Positions 45,901-58,612 of a stretch of 64,000 bases of DNA are shown piece by piece. The notes under the pieces were generated by a model. It worked only from the letters and a program-made list of their open reading frames with translations, was not told the origin of the DNA and did no database searches. Source of the DNA: Brachypodium distachyon (Eukaryota > Streptophyta > Magnoliopsida > Poales > Poaceae); the NCBI RefSeq assembly GCF_000005505.3, contig NC_016131.3, positions 56,529,355-56,593,354 of the forward strand. The letters run 5' to 3'. The position numbers and the translations under genes are program-made. Each line of letters starts with the position of its first letter. Position 1 is the stretch's first letter.

Positions 45901-48900
45901 AAATACTATTAACGTTACATCGATAGTCCTGTCAAATTTACGGGCGTCCATTCATTTCGTATGACGATGATATATGGAAATGACAAGTTCGGTGAACTCA
46001 GGGCTACCTAGCTAACTCCATATTTTAATCTAGAGTGTGAAGTCTACCGATGGGTGCATGTCGAACTCAATTATTTATTGCAGGGCAATAGAATGAGAGT
46101 TCAAAACCTTTACCAAAATAAGTAGTACTTGTCGCTAATAATATTTTTTTCACGTTTTTTTTCTTTGGAAAAGAAAGACACTCTTACTGATCTCCCCACC
46201 TATATGCACCAAATTCAACAGGTACTGGGTTAATTTAGATAACTTTTCACCTGTATATATTGGGAGCCATAGCACGTAGCTAGCAACAATCATTTTGCGC
46301 GTTGGGAAGTTTTGCTAAGGATAATTAATTTGTGATGGATGTTAGGTCTGTGCCGCCGGTTGAATGTGATCACTTTCAGTTTAACTGTTGTTTTTTCTCA
46401 GGATCGAGCACCTAGCAGCTACGTAGCTAGGTCGGTTTGTTGACGCGGCAAACGGAAGGAACGTTGCATTTTATAAGCCTTATTAGCATTATTCGTCTAC
46501 TCACTCGCCCTAGCTGTAAAACGACTTTGAATCTTTGATCGATGTACTTCATCCTATACAAGCACCCTAGCTACTCTCACTTGATTAACTCCCTGACCAG
46601 TCAAATCTCCACCGCTTCTCTGATGTGCTCATTATATCCGTGTGCTCGCGTCCTTAAATTTGGTACCATTAGGTCTATATTAAAGAGTTATTTGTTGCGA
46701 TTTTGTAACTGTAAATACTCTCTGCGTTTTAAATTAGTTGCACAACCAGCATTTTAGAGACAGAATAACTCAAAAGGATAAAATACCATCTGATCTCCGT
46801 TTTCAAAATTTTCATGTAATTTATTGCATCTATGCAATCAATCTTTCTCCAATCTCTACTGAGCCCCACCTCTCTTCATCCAATAAGATTACATCATTAA
46901 AAAAGTTTGCCGAGAAAACGTAAGAGTGAAATGGTTAATACGTTTTGAAAATCTACGACATGTACAAGTATTTTGAGATTTTTTTTTGCAAGATTTGTAT
47001 GCACAACTAATTTGAAACGAATGGATCAGTAAGATATTGTAACTTTGCGCTCTACATTTTTTGATCGGTCTGGGCACAAACACAACCAATTTGTGAGAAA
47101 AGAGTGAGAAAGAATTACTCGTTAATTAATCATTGGATCCATCTATAAATAGTACAACCATTAAAAAGGCTTGCTACATCTATTAGTTATATGGATGACG
47201 CGGAAGAAATGATACACCAATTAAAACCGTCATGTCTTCGTACTAGAAATGCATAAAAATGTGGGGTACATAAATTATCTGTCGGATTTAATTACTTTTT
47301 TTTTACTATCACTGTTTGAATGATGGATGGGCTATATATATGCATGCCAGGACAGCTGTATTGTTGTTCCCCATCATTTCCCCTGTCTGCCCTTTTTACC
47401 TGGACTGTAATTTACTTAATTAGATGGTCTAAAACTTTTTGTTTGAGAAAGTGAAACTCTTTATTTTGATTCCAAAAACCTGGAAAAAGTAATCCGAGCA
47501 ATGAAAACCCAGTGAACTAAGAAATTTCCTTAAGTCCAAATTATCTGAAATGTTCATATATCTGTTTAAATCGTAACCCCAAGCAGTATGCAACAAACCT
47601 CTTACTAATTTTCTAGACTTTCTAAAAGGTGACATATACGGTGAAAATCCTCGCAACCTTGCAAACTATTCTCGTAATTTACTAATAAAAAACAGACGGC
47701 TAATTTAGATCAAATGTGAAAGTCCCGTCACCACTTAAACTAAATGAAAGGGGGATCATGTGCAAGAATTTGCTTGAAAAAATTAACTATCGTATTGTTT
47801 CGTGGTTCCCATGCTCAATTTATGCTTATTATTGCTGGCACGAACATTTGTTACTTGCTGTTACCCGCAGGACAAAGGGGGTCAAAACACAAAAAGATGT
47901 TGGGGTGGAGAGGAGAGAGAGAGGCATAAAAATATTTACCTTCCCAAGAATCTATCATGTCGTCGTCCTGTGCATGCATGGGCAGAGGTGAAAAAGAGGA
48001 GACGACGAGCAGCAGGCAACAGATCCCGCACGAGTCCAACAGAGACACCAGCAGTGTAACTACTTACTATTCCCATGACTCATAAGTGAACTGTGAGTGA
48101 CACATGCAAAGCAAAGCAAAGCATGTCTGATTCTGTTCTTGTATTAAATGGCAAGGCGACGGCGATGCATCCAGTGAAAATACACGAGAAAAAAGAAAAC
48201 AAGATCTAGAATTTACATACGCCCGGCAAATGGGCAGCATGAGACAAACCACAGGACGGTTAAATATATATATGACGTATACTGACGTCATGTATGGAGC
48301 TGATTAATTGGAGTACTCGTCCCGTCCAACATAAGATGTCTTCAAATATAATCAAAATTGAGATATCCTTTGTTGGATGGATGTATATAATTATGCTACT
48401 GTTGATGGGGTAATCCAGGTAGTATTATGTTTTGAGACATACGTGTCACAAAATTGCTATTTTTTTTGCATTTAACATTCGTACTATACTGTAAAAGAAA
48501 CCTAATTTCGTCTATACAGACACGCAAACAGCATTTCGCTTTCTGCGAAAACAAACAGGGGCTTTGGTCGAGGAGAATTCCTTCGACGCCACAAGCCCTA
48601 GAATCTTCACCCACTGAGCACTGAAAACATTGAAATAAATCATTATTTTTGAAAATAAGTAGTAGAAACATTTTTCAGAAAAAATATTGCAACTATGTAC
48701 AGTGCTGTGCGATCTTTTTTCAAAAAGAAAAATTCAGGCAGACGAGAATTAACCTTTTTTTTTGCGCAAAAGCCGAGAATTAACCAACAAATTAAAACCC
48801 CACAAACACAGAAAATCTTAAAAACCAAATACTACTCATTAAATAAGCCAATGAGATGTTTCTATAGGATCTTAAAAATCATAGGATTAAGTTAAGTAGC

Positions 48901-48950
48901 CTAGCGGCAAGAGCATGTACACATACATCTCCCAGCGCTGATTTGACGTG
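42963..48950. other. Intergenic upstream of KNOX; no gene seen
   Basis: A MITE is listed separately at 46716. The segment 44940-45550 is more GC-rich with open frames on both strands, but the translations show no domain and may be degraded transposon cargo. The last few kb probably include KNOX regulatory DNA; I cannot single out an element. Confidence 0.35.
46716..47031. mobile_element. MITE, about 316 bp
   Basis: The left 'tactctctgcgttttaaattagttgcaca' type end corresponds to the complement of the right end 'gcacaactaatttgaaacga...gatcagta'. The matching core is 'aaattagttg' plus 'gcacaa'. No coding capacity. Divergence of the termini indicates an older copy. Confidence 0.55.
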
Positions 48951-49218
48951 AGAAAGATGATAGCCACCAGCCACTCACACAGCAGTTCTCTCTCTATAGC
49001 TTAGCTACCTTTCCCTTCCCCTCCACTCTCTCCGCTCCCCCCATTAATATCCACCTCCCCCCTCTCCATCTTCCTCCTCCAACTCGCCATTACCAGCCGT
49101 AGAGGGAGCTCAGCTCAGCCGCCGAGACAGATATACAAAAGATCTCGAGCTCTCTCTTCTTCCCTGCGAGCTGTACTGAGCAAGCTAGCTAGGGTTTGTT
49201 GATTTCTTCTTAATTCCT
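48951..49218 (+). promoter_or_regulatory. 5' UTR and core promoter region of the KNOX gene
   Basis: CT-rich leader with 'ttctctctctatagc' near 48988 and a long pyrimidine tract (49010-49080). This is followed by 'gagctcagctcagccgccga' and a 'gctagctaggg' stretch just before the ATG. No canonical TATA box is clear. CT-rich leaders are common in plant developmental genes. Confidence 0.45.
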
Positions 49219-52200
49219 ATGGATCAGAGCAGCTTCGGGAATATTCTCGGGGGCGGGGGAGGGAGCTCCAAGGCGTCGTTCCTGCAGCTCCAGCCGCTGT
49301 CCCCCATGGGCGGCGGCGCGTACTACGGCACGCCGCTCGCGTTGCACCAGGCCCAGCAGGCCGCCGCCGCCGCCGTTGGGGGTTCTTCTTCGTCGCAGTA
49401 CGGCCACCACCAGTACAGCAGCAGCAGCAGCCAGAGGCATGGCGGCAGCGGGGCGGAGATCTCGGCGGCGGAGGCGGAGGCCATCAAGGCCAAGATCGTC
49501 GCGCACCCGCAGTACTCGGCCCTCCTCGCCGCCTACCTCGACTGCCAGAAAGTAATTAAACAGCATCTTGTATTCTATCAATTCAATTAAAAGTTGGGGT
49601 TTTTGTTAATTTGATTAAATGATTCTCTTCTTCTTCTCCGGCGCCGGGAGAGGCGAGCAATAGCATGACACCCGATTGTTTTAATTTGTTTGATTGATTT
49701 GCAGGTGGGCGCGCCGCCAGAGGTGATGGAGAAGCTGACGGCCATGGCGGCGAAGCTCCCTTCGCCGGGCCACCACGAGCAGCGCGGCGACCCGGAGCTC
49801 GACCAGTTCATGGTCCGCACTTTTTCTTCTTCCCCGGCCGATTCCCCGATCACGCACACCATAATTCCTTAGTTAAGTTATTTAATTAATCCGTGGGGTA
49901 ATTAAGTGCAGGAGGCGTACTGCAACATGCTGGCCAAGTACAGGGAGGAGCTGACGCGGCCCATCGAGGAGGCCATGGAGTTCCTCAAGCGGGTCGAGGC
50001 CCAGCTCGACTCCATCACCGGCGCCGGCCATGGCGGCTCCTCCGCCCGCCTCTCCCTGCTCGCCGGTAAATGAAACTAATTTAATCGATTTATTATTAAA
50101 ACCATCGATCTGCCACATGCGGTGTGTATTTTCTTTTTATATATATATATTTTTCTCGAGGGAGGCTTCCACATTGGGAAACAATTGCTCCGGATGATGG
50201 GAGGGGGTTGCTTTGGATCATTGCCATTGTTGGACCTAGTTAATTAATCTATTAGTTAATTAACCCATGGATTAGTTTATGGGAGGGGTCTTGTTTGGCC
50301 TTACACCATGCACTAATGAGGCGCTAGTCCTGGACTGGAAATTTATTAATTAAGTATTGGAGTGACTAATTAATTTCACTAATCAATCATGTGAGAAGCT
50401 GGTTTTTGGTTGGCAAGGAGGGCACAGTGAGGAGCCATGTCTCGTGCCTCCCTGACCTCCTCTCGTTTTACCATTATCTTATTAGGTGCATATCCCTGAT
50501 ATGGACGCACACTAACACATACTCTAGCTTTTCAATTAATCCCCTTTCTTCAATTAATTAATTAATCCTTCTCTCTGTCTCTCTTTCTAGCCCTTTCTTT
50601 CTTTTCATCGCTAGATGACAAGTCACTACCAGTCTTTGTGTTAGGGTTCCAAGGCCGCTAGATTGCAGGAGAATCGGTCATCGATCTCCATGCATGAAGC
50701 TTCAAATCATCTCTTCTTTTCTTGCAGCTAGCAGCATATACTACTAGTTAATTTAATTAGAGATCATCATCAGAGAGGCCTTGGGGAAATGCCATCATAT
50801 ATATGGCTAGCTAGCTAGCTAGATGTGTTGTGTACAACCAATGTTTGTTTCATCACTGTTCCAAGGACTACCTGTAACTGTAGAGCTTTTTTTTTTCCTT
50901 GGCTCTATCTTCTTCTTCTCATCGCAGCTCTGGATGCAGTGCAGTGCAGCACAGATGTGCTGGCCGCTCGTGTCTCCCGGGCTATTCAAGCGACACTAAT
51001 CAGAGTAGGACATGTACATATCAATATATAACAGTGTATAGGCAGATTTTTGTGCAGAATAACGGGGAGATCTGATGCACTGTTGGTAGGCTATACTACT
51101 GTACTGTGTGTGCTTGCCCTCTCTGTCCATGGTTCATGGCATGCATCTTAAAGCTCTAGGTGTTTTATATGGCTGTGGTACATGTCTGTTTAGAGATCTA
51201 AATATGTTTGTTGAGAAAGAGCTCAAGTTCTTGTTAATTTATTTTCAGGCCCTCATCTAGTGTCTCTAAAATAAAAATAAATAAATTCATGTCCTGTGCA
51301 CAGCCATATCGATCTGTTCTTGATGGCACGGATAGAACTAAGCAAGTGTGGTGTTACAAGTCATGGGATACATATTATTAATTGTTCGAGTGGTGTATGC
51401 ATGGTACAAATGCTGGGGTTATGGCTAAAGTGCATAGTCTGTACTTTGGTTGGCACTCTTCAGTCTCGGTGGCTTAACTTTGACAGCTACTGGTTTGTAT
51501 AGAAGTAGAACCAAAAAAGTTATGGACTAACAACGTCCATTTTATTTTTGTGAGATATTTGACAATATTCTTTTATGTGATTAATACAGGTATGTTGAAC
51601 AACATTATAAGGCCAAACCTAAGAAATTTTTATTGCATGCTTTGATCGATTGATGAATAATAGTACGTACTCCCTCGTTTTCATAATAAAAGGCGCGTGT
51701 ATTAGGTTTTGTTAAGACAAGACTTTGAAAAAAGTTACTCTATGAATACGTGGTTTACATGATATGAAATCACAATTATCAGTAAGTACTTTTGAAAAGT
51801 AATGTATGGTGACATCAATTTCATGTCATACAAACCACATATTAACCAAGTAAATCTTGCTCAAAACCTTTCCTTATATTATGAAGAATAGGTAGTATTT
51901 AACCCTTGTGCCTCAATTTTTTTATTGTATCTGAAGGGTCTGTGGGGTGAAGCCTGTTGAGAAAAATGTTAGCGTAAGTACATGTTTGATTTTCAAAGAA
52001 GATATGGTATTATGGAATCGCAGAAAATCCGTAGACTCTCACGCTTTGGTACAATTATTGAACAATTACACATGATTTGGTTCGTAGTTCAGTTTCAATC
52101 CTGGGTTGTAGAATATGTACATTAAACAATAGTGCGGGTGACAATTTTCTCTCTCTCTTATATAGCTCCTTTTATATGACATATAAAGCCAACCATCTGT

Positions 52201-53793
52201 CCACTTAGCTGTCAAATGACTGAAGTAGAATGGGTGACATGGCCCGGCCTGAGTTTGCCCCTTAACGGTATGTGCAAGGTGCATGCACAGCAATCACTAT
52301 TTGGGCTCACATATATTAGATAATTTGCAATTTGGGATCACATATATTGTAGGCATATCTCGTGATTCCATTCTGGTCGGTCAACAACTTCTGTCATCAT
52401 ACTGTTCCTTATGTGTAGATCCAGAATTATTCTTGCTCATCTGAATTGAAGTTCTGGTCAAACGATCTTTATTTATTCTTTAGGAGGTCTTCCAACTATT
52501 CAATAATTATATTGCCCTGGATAATGTTTAATATAAGAAGTAAGGTTCTTCTGATGGCATGGTGATCATTTTGTCTGTTTGCTTCTGTTTCCCCATTTTT
52601 ATTTTTATTTTTGTGCAACCTCGCCATTTTAATTTACCATGCAGTGTCTATTCAGTTTGGCAATTTTCTTAGAAAACTAATTAATCTGTTTTCTTGAAAT
52701 ATTATCTTGGTATGCAAAAAAAAAAAATCTGGTACAGGACACTGATTCCGGTACTCCGAGCATGTATAATTTTTTAAATGTCGAAATAAATATCCCTTAA
52801 AAATATTGTATCAAGTGTCATGCAAGATCTGCACGCTGGAAGTACAATACTATATCAGTAGTATCAGTAGCTGTTTTGCTGGCTTTGCTCTGTTTTGCTA
52901 CTGCAGGTAGTCAGATCTATGAACGAATACACTTCGAAACTGATCTGTAATGTGCAATGTTGAGACTGGTATCTTATAACAATTGGTCTTGTTCTATCCT
53001 TACTACTCACACTGCAAATTCCTAGATATTCTGACTGTAGCTACACTACTATAACAGGTGTAAGGTTCCACTGTTGCACCATGCATTGCTGAATGGATAG
53101 GGTTGTTTATACACAAGCTATGGGCTTTCTGAATTCTGAATCCACTCCATAGCTGAATGCCCGACATGGCCGAGACTGAAACCAGTTTTTTGTCTGCAGA
53201 TGGCAAGTCTGAAGGCGTTGGCTCTTCGGAGGATGACATGGACGTGAGCGGCCGCGAAGACCCACCGGAGATCGACCCACGTGCCGAGGACAAGGAGCTC
53301 AAGTACCAGCTTCTGAAGAAGTACAGCGGCTACCTGAGCAGCCTCCGGCAGGAGTTCTCCAAGAAGAAAAAGAAAGGGAAGCTCCCAAAGGAGGCCAGGC
53401 AGAAGCTGCTTCACTGGTGGGAGCTGCACTACAAGTGGCCTTACCCCTCAGTATGATAAATATGCTTCCATCCCTGCAATTTTTTTTCATTGCATTTATA
53501 TATTGGAACAGCATGTAATTTGCTTACAAATTAAAGTGCACCATGTGTTACTGAACCTTATTTTGGTGCATGTGGTGATCGAGCAGGAGACGGAGAAGAT
53601 CGCGCTTGCAGAGTCGACAGGCCTTGACCAGAAGCAGATCAACAACTGGTTCATCAACCAGAGGAAACGGCATTGGAAGCCGTCGGAGGACATGCCGTTT
53701 GTCATGATGGAAGGATTCCACCCACAGAACGCGGCGGCGCTCTACATGGACGGCCAGTTCATGGCTGACGGCATGTACCGCCTTGGTTCGTGA
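49219..53793 (+). CDS. Class I KNOX homeodomain transcription factor (OSH15/rough sheath1-like)
   Basis: Five exons: 49219-49551, 49705-49812, 49912-50065, 53200-53450 and 53587-53793, all GT-AG and in phase, encoding 350 residues. Domains: low-complexity Gly/Ser/Gln/His N-terminus (1-78); KNOX1 (about 84-126, containing [20 protein letters not shown]); KNOX2 (about 141-180, [20 protein letters not shown]); GSE-like acidic linker; ELK (about 231-252); and a TALE homeodomain (about 253-312) with the three-residue PYP insertion and helix 3 [13 protein letters not shown]. The C-terminus [10 protein letters not shown] matches the OSH15/rs1/gn1 group as I recall it. Such proteins maintain meristem and internode identity, bind TGAC-type DNA and pair with BELL proteins. 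Intron 3 is 3134 bp, a place where class I KNOX genes carry regulatory sequence. The gene appears intact. Length is close to OSH15 (about 355). Confidence 0.96.
51668..51895. mobile_element. MITE in KNOX intron 3
   Basis: The left 'tactccctcgttttcataat' corresponds imperfectly to the complement of the right 'atattatgaagaataggtagta'. Subterminal 'ggttttgttaagacaagact' and 'cttgctcaaaacc' are also inverted in part. About 228 bp, no coding capacity. It lies about 1.6 kb into intron 3, far from both splice sites. Confidence 0.55.
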
Positions 53794-56520
53794 ACCAACT
53801 TGGAACAATTGATCTAGCGAAAGGCGTGCCAAACGTGTCGCAATGCATGGACATTGTTGTGGAATTTTTGGGACCTTCGCCGATTGACAGGGGCTCCCGT
53901 AGTGCCGATGATGGCTTATAGTTCTCCAGTAATGTTGTTAATTCGACGGCTTGTAATTTAGGTGTATTTGGATCTCCATGCTCGTAACTGTTAATTAAAT
54001 TGGTGATGGTCTATTTCATATGATTGTACGTTTCAGATTGGTGAAACATGTTCAAAGTTGCCTATCTGAATCAATTGTATACATGGCTTTCTCTTTTACA
54101 GATGAACTGGATGTGATCAAAATTTAGTGTAAATTAATTAGTTGGAAAATTTCAGCACCTTTAAAGTTTCAGTTTCTTAGGTATATATATAATAAAAGTA
54201 GTAGTATGGACGTCCTCCCTAGATTCTAAAAGGAGAAATAATTTGAATCTTGGGATAAAGTTGTCATATATGTGTGTAAGAGGTTGAGTAAAGTATCATT
54301 TCTCTTAGAATTATGGAAAGAACTAAAATGAGAATAAAAGTTAGAATCCCAATGGGCATGGACGGTGGGCACCGGGGAGGATAGGCGTCCCAAATCCTAG
54401 GCTGTACCAACGGCTTGTAAAATAAATAAATAAATAAATATATATATAGATATAGAGATATATATAGACAGATAGATAGATACTAAATATTCAGGTTATA
54501 TCGACTAATATTAAATTATATGTTTGATTAATATTTAATTATTATGATTATCTTTTACCGGATCTTTTAAGACTGGTGAGGCCAATGGACGGTTCGTGCA
54601 GTGGTGTAAAAATCATACTCAGTATTCACCGTATTTTTCACTATATTGCTTTAGGAATAGCTAAGTTTATTTTCCTAGGTGTTCTTAAATGTGTTTATAC
54701 GGATGGGTGCTTATGTTAGGGATCCTATAGGAGAAACCTCTGCGTGTTGTTCTCTGTTAAGCCTCTCGTATGGCGTTTGAATGAGAACCTTGTAACCGTA
54801 GAGAAGTGTTCCCTTCGGGTGAAACTACCTGGAAAGACGATAAGAAATCATCCATATAAACTTGTTTAAAAACACCTAGGGAATTTTTAGGCGAACCGGT
54901 CAAGTGGCAGGTGTATACAATTCAATAGAAGTGGCATTTGATTGCGAAATTTGAACACATACCATGTTGGATATTCCCATTACAAACCGGCATGAAAAAT
55001 AACTCTGAAATTATTCCCATCATTGGAACTTCTGGTACCACTGAAAATTAAAAATCTTGTCTGATTCAAGTAATATTAGGATTGCTCCTCTTCTGAAGTA
55101 AGATAACAATTGTTGGTTAGGATTTCAATTGGCTGTTTCCCATGGCGCATCACCTCTTTATTTGTGCGAATCAGGCATACTTTCGTTGCTCTTTATTCAG
55201 CACGAGAGTTATACTGAATACAGTTGGTACAGCCAAGTATCGCCTCATACAGAGCATCTAGTACTCCTACAGTAGTGGATCTCATTATCTCAAAATGTCT
55301 GGAACCAGGTTTAGGGGTAGGGGAATATTGCTAACCTTTGTCTTGGATGTCATTTATTCTTGTGTGCATTATCTGTGCTTATGGTCCAGTTTCAAGGAGT
55401 TTGTGACTTTGTCACATGCACAGCAATATTGAAGACACATGTGTGTTGAACTATATTGCTCATCCTTTTGAGCCTTTGAGCGAATATTTTACGTGAATGC
55501 AATTCAATATGGCTCAGAGCTATAAGAAATCTCAAATTCAAAATGTGCAAACACACTATCAACAAAAACAGTTGAGGCATACGTCGATCTCACGATTTAG
55601 TCCTGGTCCTCATGCTAAGGTCAGGTGGAATCTAGAGCCAGAAGTAATTAAGGAGAAGTGTTGAAATATATTGTCCATGTTTCTCTACATCTTAACTTTT
55701 GGATGAAGTTAATTATGTCTATGTAATTCATGAAATGGGTTTGTTTTAAGAATAGAATCCGTGCCACTTAAGATAGTTACTTGTCGCTTGCAGTTCCTGA
55801 ATATGAGATTCACGAGTTGTACTTAATAGCCTAATGTTTTGCTTCCGGAATTATCTTTTTGCAAATGTCATGATGCTTTTTAGTAATATCAATGAAGTTG
55901 TGTGCGGATACAAAGAGGCCGTGGGTTCAACCTCCTTTTGAATAACTAAATATACTTCTTCGTTTCTAAATATAATCTGTTAGCTTTGTCCTAAGTTAAA
56001 AAAAATTAAAGTTTGACCAACATGTACAACTTTAATTAGTTTTATTAAATCCTCATGATATATGTCTTCGTAATATACTTATTTTATATTGTAAATATCA
56101 TTATATTGTTTCATACATTTGGTCAAACTCTAACATTTGTCGCTACTTCAATGTAAACAAAAAAGCTTCAACAAGAGTGCTTGAGCGAACCTTAATTTTC
56201 CTAGTACCATGAGCATTATCATTCTATATATTCACGTCTTCTTCTTGGATCAAAACTTACTAAAGAATATTATGTGCGATTATAGGATGAAGAAAATGTA
56301 CGACCTTAATTAACACCAAATAAACACAAACATCTCTGAGAGAAAAATTAAAAGGGATCAAATTTGCAAACCTTTAAGCTAATCATTGGTACTATAGTTG
56401 ATGTCAGTTGCTGATTAAGGATGTCAGCATCGGGATTATTCAGGATTCCTGTCAAGGCAGGTAATACCTAAATAATCACAACAAATTAAGCATTATTTCA
56501 TATAGATTACCTAAGTAATA
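53794..56520. other. KNOX 3' flank and intergenic DNA
   Basis: The KNOX 3' UTR follows the stop and probably ends within about 300 bp. An 'aaataaataaat' then 'atatatagatatagag' then 'gatagatagata' microsatellite lies at about 54418-54482. A partial MITE (about 55951-56150, 'tatacttcttcgtttctaaa') is present. No further gene. Confidence 0.4.
54674..54880. mobile_element. MITE, about 207 bp, CCTAGGTGTT termini
   Basis: The left cctaggtgttcttaaatg corresponds to the complement of the right end, with core cctaggtgtttttaaac. Further inward, 'gtttatacggatgg' pairs with 'catccatataaac'. No coding capacity. Target duplication not resolved. Confidence 0.7.
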
Positions 56521-57318
56521 TTACATCCGTTTCTAAACATAAATATAAGATGCTCTAGTTTGTCCCAAGTCAAAGTTTTTCAAGTTTGCAGAAAAATATA
56601 CAAATATCTATATCAAATAAGTATACCATTAAGATATATATACCACGACGGATTTAATGCAACTAATTTAATTAGATTTATAAATGTTGATAGATTTCTT
56701 TATAAACTTGGTCAAATTAAATTTAACAAGTTTGGCTTAGAACAAACTTAGAACATTTTATATCAAGGAACACTACCACAGAAAGGCTTATCAGTAACGG
56801 TCGAAAAACAACATCAGTAACGGTCGGGGCCGCCGTTACTAATTTCGTGTTACTGATGATACCCATCATCAGTAACGGTCGCTGGCGGTCGATCTTTCCC
56901 GACCGTTACTGATGTATATATCATCAGTAACGGTCGCGTTGTCACATTAGTGTCGGTCCCCGACACTGATACATTTTCGGTATTTAAAAAATAATTAAAA
57001 CCATAGTAAAACCATAGTAAATACATAGAAAATTATATACAGCACAGCACAGAATGTATCTCATCACAGAAAAATGTATCTCATCACAGAAAAATACATA
57101 TAAAGCCGCATCACATCACATCGCATCACATCATTTAAAGCATACAAATGTATATAAGCCGCATCATATAAAGCATATAAAGAATACAAATGTATCTCAC
57201 TTCACGACATTGATTACAAAGTGTCAAAATTCCATAGAAGCATAATTACAAAGTGTCAAAATTTCATGGAAGCATATAAAGAATACAAATGTATCTCATT
57301 TCAAGCTTGAATCTATTG

Positions 57319-58612
57319 TCATGGGTAAACCCTAGACACAACTTGTTCCACGCGTTCGAAGAAGTCCCCACTAGGCTTGATGACCTCATTGTTTATGAGA
57401 TGGGCGAACTCCCTTTGAATGTTATAGACGACCCATTTAGGTTGGTGTCCCGTTGTCATTCGGGGCCGCCAGTACTCTTCCATCGCCATGACTGACCCCT
57501 TCCACTCAGGCTTGAACATGCTGGCATTCTCCATAAGGATGTGATAGCAGTAGTAGCCACAGAACACACTGCCTGGCGGCTGTTACTGGCAAGGGAACCT
57601 GTGGTTGTGGTGAGGCTCGTCTTTATAGCCTTTACCAGCTAGTTTTCCCTTGGTCGCCACTTTCCAGGTAGTGTTAATGAGTAATTTGATGGGTTTCCAG
57701 AACCTACTTCGAACACCCTTCTTCAGAAGTAGTGAATCGAAGTAGTACACCGCGGACCAAGGCAAACAAATAAGTAGTGTCACCCAATGGTCTCTGTTTT
57801 CAAAAGAAACAAACTTTAGTATCTAAGGGTGTATAAGAAAGACTGATTTACAAAAAACAAACGGTTCCATATATAAAATTCAACTTACTCCAAATTAAGG
57901 AAGAAGAGGATGAAGTCGTGGTCCACGTATTTCTTGAGACATGCCACCAAGTATTTAGATGGCATGGTTCTTGAGGCATCCTTTTCAGGCTAAAGACCGA
58001 TGTCACCGTAGTTGAACATCGCGGGGTCTAGAATGGCTACTTTTTTGACCTCCAATCGCCGCAGTTCTCTTATTTGGTAGGCAGACCACAGCCTTAAGAG
58101 GTTGATATCAAGGTTTTGGCGGTTGAAGAGGTGGAACAGTTCGTTGAACTTCACACTAAAGGTGATAGGACTTTCCTGAATGTTCCCGGTTTCTTGGTCA
58201 AAGAAGCCATAGTTTTTTGAGATTGTAACATTGATCTGTTGGGCATGCTGTTGAGAACCAGCTGATGCTTGCATGTAGAACTGATGAAGCTCTTGCATCT
58301 CTCTGGACACGGCACGCAGGAAATCTTCGGTGACCATTGGTCTTTCAGGATAGTAAATAAGCACCCGGTCGAACTCCGTAGCCACGAAATAGGATCCGCC
58401 TTCGAATCTCTGGCCTTGATATGGCTTCTTGATGAGAATGTCAGGCCTATTGTCCTCCCAGACTCCAGTTATGTCAGACACATGGTGCATCTCATCTTGA
58501 GTGACATTGGAGGACTCCTTGATGGTCTTGCCGATGCGCCCCCTCTTTTTATGCCTCCTCTTACTGTCCCATGCCTTCTGCTCCTCTGCCTTGTACTTGT
58601 CATCGATCTTGC
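57319..58612 (-). pseudogene. C-terminal TNPA-like/Ulp1 protease remnant
   Basis: Read on the minus strand from the deletion junction: KIDDKYKAEEQKAWDSKRRH, then a segment with SREMQELHQ and LRLWSAYQIRELRRLEV, then the C48-type domain with DHWVTLLICLPWSAVYYFDS and GSVFCGYYCYHIL. The catalytic His (codon 57787-57789), Asp (57736-57738) and Cys (57559-57561) are all present, unlike A1. However, a stop at 57583-57585 (where A1 has Gln) lies just before the Cys, and a further stop or splice gap separates the segments near 57800-57990. An intron with the same position as in A1 probably spans about 57797-57890. Confidence 0.8.
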
